52,050 bases of DNA from Paramuribaculum sp. (GTDB taxonomy: Bacteria; Bacteroidota; Bacteroidia; Bacteroidales; Muribaculaceae): the NCBI GenBank assembly GCA_029052015.1, contig JAIDJW010000143.1, positions 1-52,050 on the forward strand, given 5' to 3'. Below the pieces are notes generated by a model. The model was not told the DNA's origin and did no database searches. It worked only from the letters and a program-made list of their open reading frames with translations. The position numbers and the translations under genes were made by a program. The first letter of the stretch is position 1. Each line of letters starts with the position of its first letter. Shown in pieces: positions 28,672-39,638 of this stretch.

Positions 28672-30109
28672 CTACAGATGGCACCTCTTTTTCCCGATGC
28701 TGGGAATCATATGGGGCATCATGCTGATTCTCATAGTATATCAGTACTATGCCTTCAAGGATGCCAACGACAACATCAAGCGCATACAGCTCGAATTTAT
28801 CGGCAAGCGCCTGATTGACGCCTATGACCATGATACCGACATGAGGCAATTCATGAACTTCGTGTCATCGTATCTTGAAGACAACTACAACGACGGCACC
28901 GTAATGGTGTATAACAACGAAGAGGATAAGATCGAGTACAGTATCGGCATCACACTCATTCAGGACGGCTCAGATCTCATCAGCAAGATAGACACCGACG
29001 AGGTCATAAAATACAAGTCGGGCAACGGCAGCATAAACGAAGCCTGGTATTTCAAGAAATATTCAAGCGACGACGGCAAAATATCCGTCATAGCCGCTGT
29101 GCCCGGCACCGACTCCCTCTGGAGCGCGCTTGAGGCTAACAAGAACCTGTGGTACATAATAATCGCCATAGCCCTCGCCGCCACATACTTCTGCTATCTT
29201 TCAACCCGCTACCTGACGCGAAATGTCACACTTCTGAAAAAATTTGCCGAGAGCGCCACCGAAAGCGACTTCAATTATGACGAAAGCCGCTTTCCACACG
29301 ACGAACTCGGTGATATCTCGCGACAACTTGTGAAGCTGTATCGTGAAAAGGTCGACGCGGTGTCACAAACCGAAAAAGAGCACCGGATAGCTCTTCATGC
29401 CGTGGAAGAAAAAGCGAGAATCAAGAAGCAGCTCACAAACAACATTAACCATGAGCTCAAGACACCCATCGGTGTCATCAAGGGCTATATCGACACTCTG
29501 CTATCAACTCCCGACATTGACGATGCCACACGCACCCGTTTTCTCACCCGCGCACAGGAAAACACGGAGCGACTTTGCAGCCTTCTCAACGACGTCAACA
29601 CCATGACTCGCCTTGAGGACGGTACAAGCAACATCCCTGTGGCTGATATCGACTTCCACGACCTCGTGTTTACCATTGAGAGCGACACCCGGATTTCCGG
29701 CATCACCGCGAACATGAAATTTTATTTCGATTTGCCTCTCGACTGCAAGGTCAAAGGAAACACAAGCCTGCTCACCGGATTAGTGTCCAATCTTGTAAGA
29801 AATGCCGCCCAACACTCTCGCGGCACAGAAATGCACCTCAACATGGTGATTGAATCTGACAAGTATTATACTTTCAGCTTCTACGACAACGGCACAGGAG
29901 TAGCCGACGAGCATCTGCCCCACCTGTTTGAACGCTTTTACCGCATCGACACCGGGCGCTCGCGAAAGGTTGGAGGCACAGGCCTGGGCCTGCCTATCGT
30001 AAAGAACACTATCGAGGCTCTCGGCGGAAGCGTGTCGGTGCACAACCGCGCAGAAGGAGGCCTGGAATTCCTGTTTACGCTTGAAAAATGGATGCCAAAT
30101 AGCAAATAA
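28649..30109 (+). CDS. sensor histidine kinase
   Basis: Two TM segments, HAMP-like region, NHELKTPIGVIKGYI H-box, NLVRNAAQHS N-box, DNGTG and GGTGLGLPIVK; 23-nt overlap with the response regulator gene. Confidence 0.93.
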   Translation: MVSKRRSSYRWHLFFPMLGIIWGIMLILIVYQYYAFKDANDNIKRIQLEFIGKRLIDAYDHDTDMRQFMNFVSSYLEDNYNDGTVMVYNNEEDKIEYSIGITLIQDGSDLISKIDTDEVIKYKSGNGSINEAWYFKKYSSDDGKISVIAAVPGTDSLWSALEANKNLWYIIIAIALAATYFCYLSTRYLTRNVTLLKKFAESATESDFNYDESRFPHDELGDISRQLVKLYREKVDAVSQTEKEHRIALHAVEEKARIKKQLTNNINHELKTPIGVIKGYIDTLLSTPDIDDATRTRFLTRAQENTERLCSLLNDVNTMTRLEDGTSNIPVADIDFHDLVFTIESDTRISGITANMKFYFDLPLDCKVKGNTSLLTGLVSNLVRNAAQHSRGTEMHLNMVIESDKYYTFSFYDNGTGVADEHLPHLFERFYRIDTGRSRKVGGTGLGLPIVKNTIEALGGSVSVHNRAEGGLEFLFTLEKWMPNSK

Positions 30110-30137
30110 TTGTTAAATAGCCAACCTCTTTTCGCGC

Positions 30138-30166
30138 TGTTACACAATTGTATCTTCATTGTAACA
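30138..30166. promoter_or_regulatory. dyad-symmetric candidate operator
   Basis: TGTTACA (30138-30144) - 15 nt - TGTAACA (30160-30166), located upstream of a TATTTTTG -7-like box. Confidence 0.4.
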
Positions 30167-30186
30167 CGGATGTAATATAGCGTATT

Positions 30187-30194
30187 TATTTTTG
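30187..30194 (+). promoter_or_regulatory. putative -7 element (TATTTTTG) of a leader transcript
   Basis: Matches TAnnTTTG; no convincing -33 TTTG. Confidence 0.4.
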
Positions 30195-30313
30195 CACCAG
30201 AAAATAACACCAAAGCTCTCGCTTAGGTAATAAGATATAGAAATCTATACCTCCAATCAGAAAAAACAGCATTATTGCATAATAGTAATTAAGAGTATAC
30301 TACAAAAACCTTG

Positions 30314-30352
30314 CGCGCGGAATGTCGACCGACATCACCGCGCGATTTTTTT
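30314..30352 (+). terminator. strong intrinsic terminator/attenuator directly upstream of U32 peptidase gene
   Basis: CGCGCGG(30314-30320)-a-ATGTC-GACC-GACAT-ca-CCGCGCG(30338-30344) followed by A and seven T (30346-30352). Confidence 0.88.
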
Positions 30353-30367
30353 GAACAACTCACGCCC

Positions 30368-32218
30368 ATGACCCGACCGCCACGCCCAATAGAACTCCTC
30401 GCACCGGCAAGAAATGCCGAAATAGCCATTGAAGCGATAAAGCACGGCGCAGACGCCGTGTATATAGGACCGCCTCACAACGGAGCCCGCGCAGCAGCCG
30501 CCAACTCGATAGAAGAGCTTGCGGCAGTGGCCGATTTCGCACATAAATACAATGCCAGAGTTTACGCCACTGTCAACACAATCATTTACAACGACGAACT
30601 AAGGCGTGTGGAGAGGATGATACGCGACCTGTACAGAGCAGGCATAGATGCGGTTATTGTGCAGGACATGGCAGTGCTCCGCATGGACATTCCTCCCATA
30701 GCCCTCCATGCAAGCACCCAGTGCGACATCCGCACCCCTGAAAAAGCCCGATTTCTTGAAGCAGCCGGATTCAGCCAGATTGTGCCGGCGAGAGAACTCA
30801 CCCTTGACGAAACAGAGCGGATTTGCAAGGCTGTATCAGTGCCGGTAGAGGTATTTGTACACGGAGCATTATGCGTGAGCTACAGCGGAGACTGCTACGC
30901 AAGCCTCGCCGCCACCGGCCGGAGCGCCAACCGCGGAGAATGCGCCCAACTTTGCAGAATGCCATACACGCTGACCGACAAGCACGGCAACATCCTTCTT
31001 GAAAACCGACACCTGCTTTCGCTAAGAGACCTCAACCGCTCCGGCGCGCTCGCCGATTTACTTGCAGCAGGAGTATCCTCATTTAAAATCGAGGGCAGAC
31101 TGAAGGACGCGGCATACGTCAAAAACGTCGTTGCCGCATACCGCATGGCGCTCGACAGCATCATAGATTCCAATCCCGAACTATACACCCGGTCCTCATC
31201 AGGACGCTGCGACTACTCTTTCACGCCCGACCTCAACAAGAGCTTTAACCGAGGATACACTTCCTACTTCACTAAATCCGAAGCTCCATCAACCCCCATG
31301 GCGTCATTTGCATCCCCTAAATGGATTGGAGAGAAAATCGGCACCGTAAAGGCTTGCCGACATAACTATATAGAGCTTGATACCAGAAAAAAACTAACAA
31401 ACGGCGATGGGATGGGCTACTTTGACACAAATGACCGTTTCATCGGTTTTCGCGTAAACAGAGCGGAAGGCACAAGAGTTTTTCCCGCCACCAAAACCAC
31501 AATCCCCGCCGGCACTCCCATATACCGCAACAGCGACAAAGCGTGGACCGATATGATCGGAGGGCAAACAGCCATCCGGCTAATAGACATAGCCATGACT
31601 TTACGCGCCACGCCATCCGGCATCGCGCTGGACATACAAGACACCGACGGATGCAAGGCGACTGTTTCGGTGGACGGAGATTTCCAGACAGCCCGCACGA
31701 CGCAACACGAGCGACGCAAGGAAACCCTTGAAAAAACGGGCTACACCTGCTTTAAGGTATCCGCTATTGACGACACTGCCGGCAACATCTTCATCCCGGC
31801 ATCGGTTCTCACCGGACTGCGCAGAGACTCCATTGCCGCACTTGAGCGCTCGCGGGCGCTCCACCACCGCTATACCTACCGCAACAAAGCACCTGAAGCA
31901 CCTGAATTGCCAACAGGTACAACATTGACTTACCGCGACAATGTTGCCAACACGCTTGCTATAGACTTTTACACTGAAGCCGGCGCCACAGCGTCAGAGC
32001 CGGCACTCGAATGCAATCCTCAATCAATAAGCGACGGCACAATAGTGATGAACACCCGCTACTGCCTGCGGCGAGAGTGCGGCAAATGCCTCCGCACCGC
32101 TGAAGGGCGACAATGGCAGGGGCCGCTTTCCATCAGTAATGACAACTATGCGTTCCGACTTGAATTCGACTGCAAACAATGCCGAATGCTTGTAAAAACA
32201 AGCTTTCCCCGCCGTTAA
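30368..32218 (+). CDS. U32 family peptidase (RlhA/TrhP-like)
   Basis: MTRPPRPIELLAPARNAEIAIEAIKHGADAVYIG...; EVFVHGALCVSYSGDCYAS; NRGECAQLCRMPY. Start at 30368 preferred over 30311. Confidence 0.92.
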   Translation: MTRPPRPIELLAPARNAEIAIEAIKHGADAVYIGPPHNGARAAAANSIEELAAVADFAHKYNARVYATVNTIIYNDELRRVERMIRDLYRAGIDAVIVQDMAVLRMDIPPIALHASTQCDIRTPEKARFLEAAGFSQIVPARELTLDETERICKAVSVPVEVFVHGALCVSYSGDCYASLAATGRSANRGECAQLCRMPYTLTDKHGNILLENRHLLSLRDLNRSGALADLLAAGVSSFKIEGRLKDAAYVKNVVAAYRMALDSIIDSNPELYTRSSSGRCDYSFTPDLNKSFNRGYTSYFTKSEAPSTPMASFASPKWIGEKIGTVKACRHNYIELDTRKKLTNGDGMGYFDTNDRFIGFRVNRAEGTRVFPATKTTIPAGTPIYRNSDKAWTDMIGGQTAIRLIDIAMTLRATPSGIALDIQDTDGCKATVSVDGDFQTARTTQHERRKETLEKTGYTCFKVSAIDDTAGNIFIPASVLTGLRRDSIAALERSRALHHRYTYRNKAPEAPELPTGTTLTYRDNVANTLAIDFYTEAGATASEPALECNPQSISDGTIVMNTRYCLRRECGKCLRTAEGRQWQGPLSISNDNYAFRLEFDCKQCRMLVKTSFPRR

Positions 32219-32248
32219 CATATATTATTGAACGAGCACCTAAAATCC

Positions 32249-32279
32249 TTGCAGAAAAGAGGAATATTCTTTACTTTTG
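32249..32279 (+). promoter_or_regulatory. Bacteroidetes-type promoter for galE
   Basis: TTGC (32249-32252) - 19 nt - TACTTTTG (32272-32279), 28 nt upstream of galE ATG. Confidence 0.7.
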
Positions 32280-32307
32280 CGGAATACAAAAACTAAATTC
32301 ATTCCAA

Positions 32308-33345
32308 ATGAAAAAGGACAGGATTCTTGTAACCGGAGGCACCGGATACATAGGCTCACATACCACTGTCGAGCTTCAGAACGCCGGCTATCCGGTAGTA
32401 ATCATCGATAATCTTTCAAACTCCAACATCGAGGTTCTCGACGGCATTGAAAAAATCACCGGCATTCGCCCTGACTTCGTAGAGGGTGACTGCACCAATA
32501 TCAACGACCTCAAAGAGCTCTTTGCCAAATATCCCGACATCCGCGGCATCATCAACTTCGCCGCAAGCAAGGCTGTCGGCGAATCTGTTGAGAAACCCAT
32601 CCTGTACTACCGCAATAACCTCGGCACCCTGCTAAACCTTCTTGACCTCATGGGTCCCAACGGTGTGAAGGGCATTGTATTCTCATCATCATGCACCGTG
32701 TACGGCGAGCCCGATGTAAATCCCGTTACCGAACAGTCGCCTATCAAGAAGGCAACCTCGCCTTACGGCAACACCAAACAGATTTCAGAAGAAATCATCA
32801 CCGATGTCATCAACGCAGGAGCGCCCTTCAAGAGCGTAATACTCCGCTACTTCAACCCGGTGGGAGCACATCCCTCCGCAGAAATAGGCGAACTCCCCAA
32901 CGGAGTGCCCCAGAACCTCATTCCCTACATCACCCAGACAGCTATCGGCATCCGCAAGGAGCTGAGCGTGTTTGGCAATGATTATCCCACTCCCGACGGC
33001 TCTTGCATCCGCGACTTCATCAATGTTGTCGACCTCGCAAAGGCTCACGTCAAGGCTATGGACCGCATGCTTGAGAATCCGGAGGCGGCTCCTATTGAAA
33101 TCTACAACCTCGGCACCGGCAACGGAGTAAGCGTGCTTGAGCTTATCAACACCTTCGAGAGCGCCACTGGAGTGAAAGTGCCCTACAAGATTGTAGGCCG
33201 TCGCACCGGCGATATAGAAAAAGTGTGGGGCAACCCCTCTCTTGCCAACGAAGTGCTCGGATGGAAAGCAGACACTCCCCTTGCCGACACTATGCGCTCG
33301 GCATGGGCATGGCAGTGCAAGCTCCGCGAGCGCGGCATCATGTAA
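32308..33345 (+). CDS. galE: UDP-glucose 4-epimerase
   Basis: MKKDRILVTGGTGYIGSHTTVEL, SSSCTVYGEP, SPYGNTK, RYFNPVGAHPSAEIGE. Confidence 0.95.
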   Translation: MKKDRILVTGGTGYIGSHTTVELQNAGYPVVIIDNLSNSNIEVLDGIEKITGIRPDFVEGDCTNINDLKELFAKYPDIRGIINFAASKAVGESVEKPILYYRNNLGTLLNLLDLMGPNGVKGIVFSSSCTVYGEPDVNPVTEQSPIKKATSPYGNTKQISEEIITDVINAGAPFKSVILRYFNPVGAHPSAEIGELPNGVPQNLIPYITQTAIGIRKELSVFGNDYPTPDGSCIRDFINVVDLAKAHVKAMDRMLENPEAAPIEIYNLGTGNGVSVLELINTFESATGVKVPYKIVGRRTGDIEKVWGNPSLANEVLGWKADTPLADTMRSAWAWQCKLRERGIM

Positions 33346-33354
33346 CACACACTG

Positions 33355-34596
33355 ATGCGCACTCTCGCCACCAAAATATTTATGCTCGTGGCGGCAATGC
33401 TTTTCGCATTGCCGCCATGCGCTTTTGCCGCGCAGCCGCTTGACAGCACTACGGTTGTGAGCGTGCTCGTCTGCGATCCCGGACGCGACATATATGAGCT
33501 TGAGGGTCACGCGGCGCTGAGAATAAGAAATTCCGCAACCGATTATGCGGTAAACTGGGGTCTTTTTGACTTCGAGGCACCGAATTTCGTGTATCGCTTT
33601 GTAAAAGGCGAAACCGATTATATGGCTGGAGCCATCCCCACCCCGATGTTTGTTGACTATTATCGTGCGCAGGGACGAAAAGTGACCGAGCTCGTCCTTG
33701 ACCTCACACCGGAGGAATGCGCGAGAATCGTCGATGCCGTAAATATCAACCTTCAGCCGCAAAACCGCACTTCCCGCTACAACTACGTCAAGGACAACTG
33801 CTCGACGCGCCCGCTCGCCATCATCGAAAAATCTCTTGCCGACACCCTTACTCTCGCACCGGCGCCTGCCACACTTACCGGACAACCGGCTACATTCCGC
33901 AACACCATGCGCCGGCATCACGCCAACTATCCCTGGTATCAGTTCGGCATAGACCTCGCTCTCGGCAGCGGCATCGACTATCCGCTTAATCCGCGCGAGG
34001 CTGCTTTCGCACCTACCGCCCTGCTTACGATGCTTGAAGGAGCGACTGCCGGCAACCGCCGCCTCGTGAGCGACATCAACGTCATGACACCCGGAGAGTC
34101 TGTGATTGCACCACCCACCCCCTGGTATCTGACGCCGCTGTGCGTATTCTGCGTGCTCTTTGCGCTATGCACCCTCATCACCCTTGCCGACCTTTCGCGC
34201 CGCAAGGTGACGCGCTGGTTTGACGCGGTGCTGTTCAGCGCATTCGGCATCACCGGATGCATACTCGCATTTCTGGTATTCGTGTCAAGCCACGAAGCAA
34301 CAAGCCCCAACTGGCTGCTGCTGTGGCTCAATCCGTTATGTCTTCTTGTGCCGGTATGTATATGGTTTCGCAGAGCCTCCGGTTTCCTTATCTGCTATCA
34401 ATTTGTTAACTTTGCAGCAGTAATTGCGGCAATAATATTGATGCCGATAATGAACCAAAGCTTCAATTGGGCATTTATACCGTTGGCGGCTTGCGACATC
34501 ATGCGCTCGCTAAGTTATATCCACATCACACGATGCGAAAGAAAAAGGAAAAATCTCTATCGAATAAGATACTCGGGGTCATTCTCATCTCGCTGA
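33355..34596 (+). CDS. DUF4105 domain membrane protein (Lnb-like lipoprotein N-acyltransferase candidate)
   Basis: Signal peptide; ELEGHAALRI and YNYVKDNCSTRP motifs; C-terminal multi-TM region. Confidence 0.75.
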   Translation: MRTLATKIFMLVAAMLFALPPCAFAAQPLDSTTVVSVLVCDPGRDIYELEGHAALRIRNSATDYAVNWGLFDFEAPNFVYRFVKGETDYMAGAIPTPMFVDYYRAQGRKVTELVLDLTPEECARIVDAVNINLQPQNRTSRYNYVKDNCSTRPLAIIEKSLADTLTLAPAPATLTGQPATFRNTMRRHHANYPWYQFGIDLALGSGIDYPLNPREAAFAPTALLTMLEGATAGNRRLVSDINVMTPGESVIAPPTPWYLTPLCVFCVLFALCTLITLADLSRRKVTRWFDAVLFSAFGITGCILAFLVFVSSHEATSPNWLLLWLNPLCLLVPVCIWFRRASGFLICYQFVNFAAVIAAIILMPIMNQSFNWAFIPLAACDIMRSLSYIHITRCERKRKNLYRIRYSGSFSSR

Positions 34597-36143
34597 TAGG
34601 AATGGCTGCTGAGGCGCAGACAGCGCCCAAGCGCCCCAAGCTGGTTGTCGGCATAATGGTCGAAGGACTCAATGCCGACTATCTTTCGCTTCTCAACGAC
34701 TATTTCAGCCCCGGAGGCTTCAAGCGGCTCATGCGCGACGGAGCCACTATCACGGATGTGGACTACGGCACTCCCCTTGACGCCGCAGCCGCCACAGCCA
34801 TGGTGTTTACCGGAGCGACACCGCCTGTAAACGGCGTGCCATCGGCAAGAATCTATAATCCTGACACAAAACGCACGTCAACCACTCTGCTCGATCCGAG
34901 CAAAATCGGCAATTTTACCGACGAAACCTATTCGCCGGCTCAATTGCTCGTATCCACCATCAGCGACGAGGTACGACTCGACGCGGCAGGCACAGGCTGG
35001 GTCTACAGCATCGCGCCCGATCCGACCGTAGCCATCATCATGGCAGGTCATGCCGGCAACAGCGCCTTCTGGATAGATGACAAAAACGAACGCTGGGCCA
35101 CCACCACCTATTACAAGGATGTGCCCTCCACCATAACATCGCGCAACTACCGCACTCCTCTCGCCACAAGTCTTGACACGATGTCATGGGCGCCCCTGCT
35201 ACAGCCGTCACTGTATCCCGACATACCGGAATACAAGGCGCAATACCCTTATCGCTACACTTTTTCGCGCCGGGATGTCGACCGCATGAAGCGCTTCAAG
35301 GCATCGCCCAAAGTCAACACGGAGGTGACGTCTCTCGCAAAAGACTACCTGACATCCATGCAATTTGGCGTGCGCGGCCCGGTGGACATGCTCAATATTG
35401 CATACACAGTCGCACCTTACACATACGGACACGACGCCGACAACCGTCTTGAGATTCAGGACGCATACATACGTCTTGACCGCGAACTGGCATCGCTGTT
35501 TGACGCTATTGACCGAAAAGCCGGAGCCGGCAACTCGCTTGTTTTTCTCATCGGACACCCCGCCGCGAGCACCTCGCGCCGCGATGACGAGAAATGGGGT
35601 GTGCCTTCTGGAGTATTCTCCACCCGCAAGGCAATATCCCTGCTCAACACCTACCTCATGGCTCTTCACGGCGCCGGCGAATGGGTCAGCGGCTACTACG
35701 ACCGCAATTTCTACCTCAACAGCCGCACCATCAAGGACAATAAACTCGATGCGGCCACCGTGCGCGCCGAAGCCGCCGAATTTCTCGCCCGCATGAGCGG
35801 AGTGAGCCGCGTGTTCACTATCGACGATATAATAGCGTCGCGCGCCGGCGACAAGGCTGCCGCACTTAAGCGCAACACATCCGTGCGCCACTCCGGCGAT
35901 ATAATTGTAAGCATCACCCCCGGTTGGGAAATCGAGGATGACTTCAACCTCAAAGGCCCCGAAACGACCTCCAAAGTGTATCGCGACAACTTTGTAGCGT
36001 CACCGGCATTCCTTATGGGCACCGGGGTTCCTGCAATCAAAATCGACACTCCGGTCGATGCACGCACTATCGCCCCGACCGTCAGCCGACTGCTGCGCAT
36101 ACGCTCGCCCAACGCGGCATCGCTGCCTGCCATCAGATTCTGA
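34533..36143 (+). CDS. alkaline phosphatase family protein (PafA/NPP-like)
   Basis: Signal-like N-terminus, VVGIMVEGLNADYLSLL, AAAATAMVFTGATPPVNGVPS; start at 34533 preferred (64-nt overlap with upstream gene). Confidence 0.8.
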   Translation: MRKKKEKSLSNKILGVILISLIGMAAEAQTAPKRPKLVVGIMVEGLNADYLSLLNDYFSPGGFKRLMRDGATITDVDYGTPLDAAAATAMVFTGATPPVNGVPSARIYNPDTKRTSTTLLDPSKIGNFTDETYSPAQLLVSTISDEVRLDAAGTGWVYSIAPDPTVAIIMAGHAGNSAFWIDDKNERWATTTYYKDVPSTITSRNYRTPLATSLDTMSWAPLLQPSLYPDIPEYKAQYPYRYTFSRRDVDRMKRFKASPKVNTEVTSLAKDYLTSMQFGVRGPVDMLNIAYTVAPYTYGHDADNRLEIQDAYIRLDRELASLFDAIDRKAGAGNSLVFLIGHPAASTSRRDDEKWGVPSGVFSTRKAISLLNTYLMALHGAGEWVSGYYDRNFYLNSRTIKDNKLDAATVRAEAAEFLARMSGVSRVFTIDDIIASRAGDKAAALKRNTSVRHSGDIIVSITPGWEIEDDFNLKGPETTSKVYRDNFVASPAFLMGTGVPAIKIDTPVDARTIAPTVSRLLRIRSPNAASLPAIRF

Positions 36144-36270
36144 CCCCACTTTTAGGGCACGGTAGGCGTTATTTTTCAGCTATTTAAACTATCTTTGCAC
36201 TCGGTTTCGGCACCTTTAGTCCGCCGAAAGCGCGTCTTATTGTAAAACATATTAAATATCAATATATTAA

Positions 36271-39200
36271 ATGTCATTCACATCATTTCTAAGCAAGATA
36301 TTCGGCAACAAGTCACAGCGCGACCTCAAGGAGATACGCCCCATTGTCGATTCAATCATAGCTCTCGGCCCTGAAATGCAGGAGCTGTCAAACGATGATC
36401 TCCGCAACAGAATCACCGCTGTCAGAGCCGACATCAAATCTGCAATCGCAGACGACGAGCAGGCCATCAGAAACAAAAAAGAGGAAATAGAAACTCTGCC
36501 GTTTGACAAGCGTCAGCCGCTATGGGACGAAATCGACCGCCACGAAAAGAATATTATCGACACTCTCGAAACCAAACTCAACGAGCATCTGCCGGTTGTT
36601 TTCGCAGCTCTGCGTGAAACCGCCGCACGATTTGCCGCTAACGAAACTGTGGAGGTTACTGCCACACAGATGGACCGCGACCTTGCGGCGCAGGGACGCG
36701 ACTTCGTCAGCATAGAGGGCGACAAAGCGATATACCGCAACCACTGGCTTGCCGGCGGCAATGAAATAAAATGGGATATGGTGCACTATGAGGTGCAGCT
36801 CATAGGCGGCGTGGTGCTCCATCAGGGCAAAATAGCCGAGATGGCCACCGGTGAGGGAAAGACCCTCGTAGCTACCCTGCCGGTATTCCTGCGCTCGCTC
36901 TCCGGCCGCGGAGTGCATGTGGTGACTGTCAACGACTACCTGTCGAAGCGCGACAGCGAGTGGATGGGTCCGCTGTATATGTTCCACGGCTCGACAGTTG
37001 ACTGCATCGACAAGCATCAGCCCAACACCCCCGCACGCCGCGCCGCATACAACTGCGACATAACATTCGGCACAAACAACGAATTCGGCTTCGACTACCT
37101 CCGCGACAATATGGCGATGGCTCCGGACGACATGGTGCAGCGCAAGCACTACTATGCGATTGTCGACGAGGTTGACTCAGTGCTTATCGACGATGCCCGC
37201 ACACCTCTCATCATCTCCGGTCCCGTACCCAAAGGCGACGACCAGATGTTCAACGAGTACCGCCCGAATGTCGAGAAAGTTGTCAGCGCCCAGCGCAAGC
37301 TCGTCACGCAGCTTCTCAGCGATGCAAAGACCAAGCTGGCGAGCGATGACAAAGAGGTGCGCAAGGAGGGTGCGTTGCTGCTCTTCCGCGCATTCAAGGG
37401 ACTCCCCAAAAACGGCGCCCTCATCAAATTCCTCTCGCAGGAGGGCATGAAGAATGTACTCCTCGAAACCGAGGCATATTATCTGCAGGACAACTCACGC
37501 GAAATGCCCAAGGCCACCGAGCCGCTATATTTCGTAATTGACGAAAAAAACCGCAGCGTGGAGCTTACCGACAAAGGTATCGACCTGCTCACCGGCACCA
37601 GCAGCGACCCGCAGTTCTTCGTGCTGCCTGACATAGCCGCCCAGCTGTCCGAAGCAGAGACAATCACCGACTCCGCCGAGCGCAGCACCCGCAAGGACGA
37701 GCTCATGCAGAACTATGCAATCAAGGCAGAGCGTGTCCACACAGTCACCCAGCTCCTCAAGGCATACACCCTCTTTGAAAAGGACGTGGAATATGTGATC
37801 GACGACAACAAAATCAAGATTGTCGACGAGCAGACAGGACGTATCATGGAGGGTCGCCGATACTCCGACGGCCTCCATCAGGCTATCGAGGCGAAAGAGG
37901 GCGTGAAAGTCGAGGCCGCCACGCAGACTTTCGCCACCATCACCCTGCAAAACTACTTCCGTATGTACCACAAGCTCGCCGGCATGACCGGTACCGCCGA
38001 AACCGAGGCGGGCGAGCTCTGGGATATCTACAAACTCGATGTGGTGACCATACCCACCAACCGCCCTGTTGCGCGCAAGGATATGGACGACCGCGTCTAC
38101 AAGACCAAGAAAGAAAAATATGCTGCTGTAATCGACGAGATACAGAGACTTGTCGGCGAGGGACGCCCGGTGCTCGTCGGCACAACCTCCGTCGAAATCT
38201 CAGAGCTTCTCAGCCGAATGCTCACAATGCGCCGCATTCCCCACAATGTGCTCAACGCCAAGCTCCACCAGAAAGAGGCAGAGATTGTTGCCCAGGCAGG
38301 CAAAGCCGGTACGGTTACAATCGCCACCAACATGGCGGGCCGAGGCACCGACATCAAGCTGCCCGAAGAGGTCAAGCAGGCGGGTGGTCTCGCCATCATC
38401 GGCACAGAGCGCCATGAGAGCCGCCGCGTCGACCGTCAGCTCCGCGGACGTTCAGGCCGTCAGGGCGACCCGGGTTCATCGGTATTCTATGTGTCGTTCG
38501 AGGACCAGCTGATGCGCCTCTTCGCCACCGACCGCGTGATGAAGATGCTCGACACCCTCGGACTCAAGGAGGGCGAAATGATTGAGAGCGGCATGGTGAC
38601 ACGCGCCATCGAGAACGCCCAGAAGAGAGTAGAGGAAAACAACTTCGGCATACGTAAGCGCCTGCTCGAGTATGACGACGTGATGAACAAGCAGCGCACA
38701 TACATCTACACCCGCCGCCACCACGCGCTGCTCGGCGAGAGAATCGGCATCGACATAGCCAATATGTTCTACGATGTTATCGAAAACCTCGTAAACACCT
38801 ACGACTCGGCTTCCGGCTACCATGAACTTTCGATGGAACTGTTCAAGATTCTAACCATCGAAACTCCGTTTACCGAAGAGGAATTCCGCACACTGAGCAA
38901 GGAGGAGGCTATCGACCGTATCCACGCCGCCGCTATCGAGGCGTTCGACCGCAAGAGCGCCCGCATAGCCGAGGTTGCGCAGCCTGTTGTGAAGGACTGT
39001 GTTGAAAACCGCGGCATGAACACCATGATAATCGTGCCCATGACCGACGGCAAGCGCATATTCAATCTGCCGGTCGACATCATGGCTGCATATAACTCCG
39101 AGAGCAAGTCTATTGTCAAGGAGTGGCACAAAGCTATCATGCTCGTCACAATCGACGAACTGTGGAAGGAACACCTGCGCGAGCTCGACCAGCTCAGACA

Positions 39201-39603
39201 GAGTGTGCAGAACGTATCCTACGAGCAAAAGGATCCTCTGGTAATCTACAAGGTAGAGTCGTTCCATCTCTTCGAGCAGATGCTCAACAACCTCAACACC
39301 AAGGTTATCTCCGCTCTCATGCGCGGCGCGATATATGTGCAGCAGCGCCCGGCAGCGGATGTCGACGAACGCCGTCCCGAGCCCGAGGTGCAGCGCCAGA
39401 TGCCTCAGCGTCAGGCGCCCCCGGCATATCGCGAGAGCCGAAGCGAGCTTCCCGGCGATGCAAACCGCGCGGCAGCGTCAGCCCAGCAGGGCGAGAAGCA
39501 GCGCCCTATGCCTGCACAGGCGGCCCCGAAAATCAACAGAAACGACCCCTGTCCCTGCGGAAGCGGCAAAAAGTACAAGAACTGCCACGGAAGAGGACTT
39601 TGA
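36271..39603 (+). CDS. secA: preprotein translocase subunit SecA
   Basis: 1110 aa; [14 protein letters not shown] Walker [34 protein letters not shown]-terminal SEC-C zinc motif [17 protein letters not shown]. Confidence 0.98.
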   Translation: MSFTSFLSKIFGNKSQRDLKEIRPIVDSIIALGPEMQELSNDDLRNRITAVRADIKSAIADDEQAIRNKKEEIETLPFDKRQPLWDEIDRHEKNIIDTLETKLNEHLPVVFAALRETAARFAANETVEVTATQMDRDLAAQGRDFVSIEGDKAIYRNHWLAGGNEIKWDMVHYEVQLIGGVVLHQGKIAEMATGEGKTLVATLPVFLRSLSGRGVHVVTVNDYLSKRDSEWMGPLYMFHGSTVDCIDKHQPNTPARRAAYNCDITFGTNNEFGFDYLRDNMAMAPDDMVQRKHYYAIVDEVDSVLIDDARTPLIISGPVPKGDDQMFNEYRPNVEKVVSAQRKLVTQLLSDAKTKLASDDKEVRKEGALLLFRAFKGLPKNGALIKFLSQEGMKNVLLETEAYYLQDNSREMPKATEPLYFVIDEKNRSVELTDKGIDLLTGTSSDPQFFVLPDIAAQLSEAETITDSAERSTRKDELMQNYAIKAERVHTVTQLLKAYTLFEKDVEYVIDDNKIKIVDEQTGRIMEGRRYSDGLHQAIEAKEGVKVEAATQTFATITLQNYFRMYHKLAGMTGTAETEAGELWDIYKLDVVTIPTNRPVARKDMDDRVYKTKKEKYAAVIDEIQRLVGEGRPVLVGTTSVEISELLSRMLTMRRIPHNVLNAKLHQKEAEIVAQAGKAGTVTIATNMAGRGTDIKLPEEVKQAGGLAIIGTERHESRRVDRQLRGRSGRQGDPGSSVFYVSFEDQLMRLFATDRVMKMLDTLGLKEGEMIESGMVTRAIENAQKRVEENNFGIRKRLLEYDDVMNKQRTYIYTRRHHALLGERIGIDIANMFYDVIENLVNTYDSASGYHELSMELFKILTIETPFTEEEFRTLSKEEAIDRIHAAAIEAFDRKSARIAEVAQPVVKDCVENRGMNTMIIVPMTDGKRIFNLPVDIMAAYNSESKSIVKEWHKAIMLVTIDELWKEHLRELDQLRQSVQNVSYEQKDPLVIYKVESFHLFEQMLNNLNTKVISALMRGAIYVQQRPAADVDERRPEPEVQRQMPQRQAPPAYRESRSELPGDANRAAASAQQGEKQRPMPAQAAPKINRNDPCPCGSGKKYKNCHGRGL

Positions 39604-39638
39604 CAGCTATAGAACTTGTTTAGAAACACAATAACCGT

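Noticed and set aside
32785-33921. 378-aa minus-strand ORF
   Set aside because: Antisense across galE and the DUF4105 gene; no family motifs.
36520-37149. 209-aa minus-strand ORF (and other minus ORFs to 39629)
   Set aside because: Antisense to secA; shadow ORFs.
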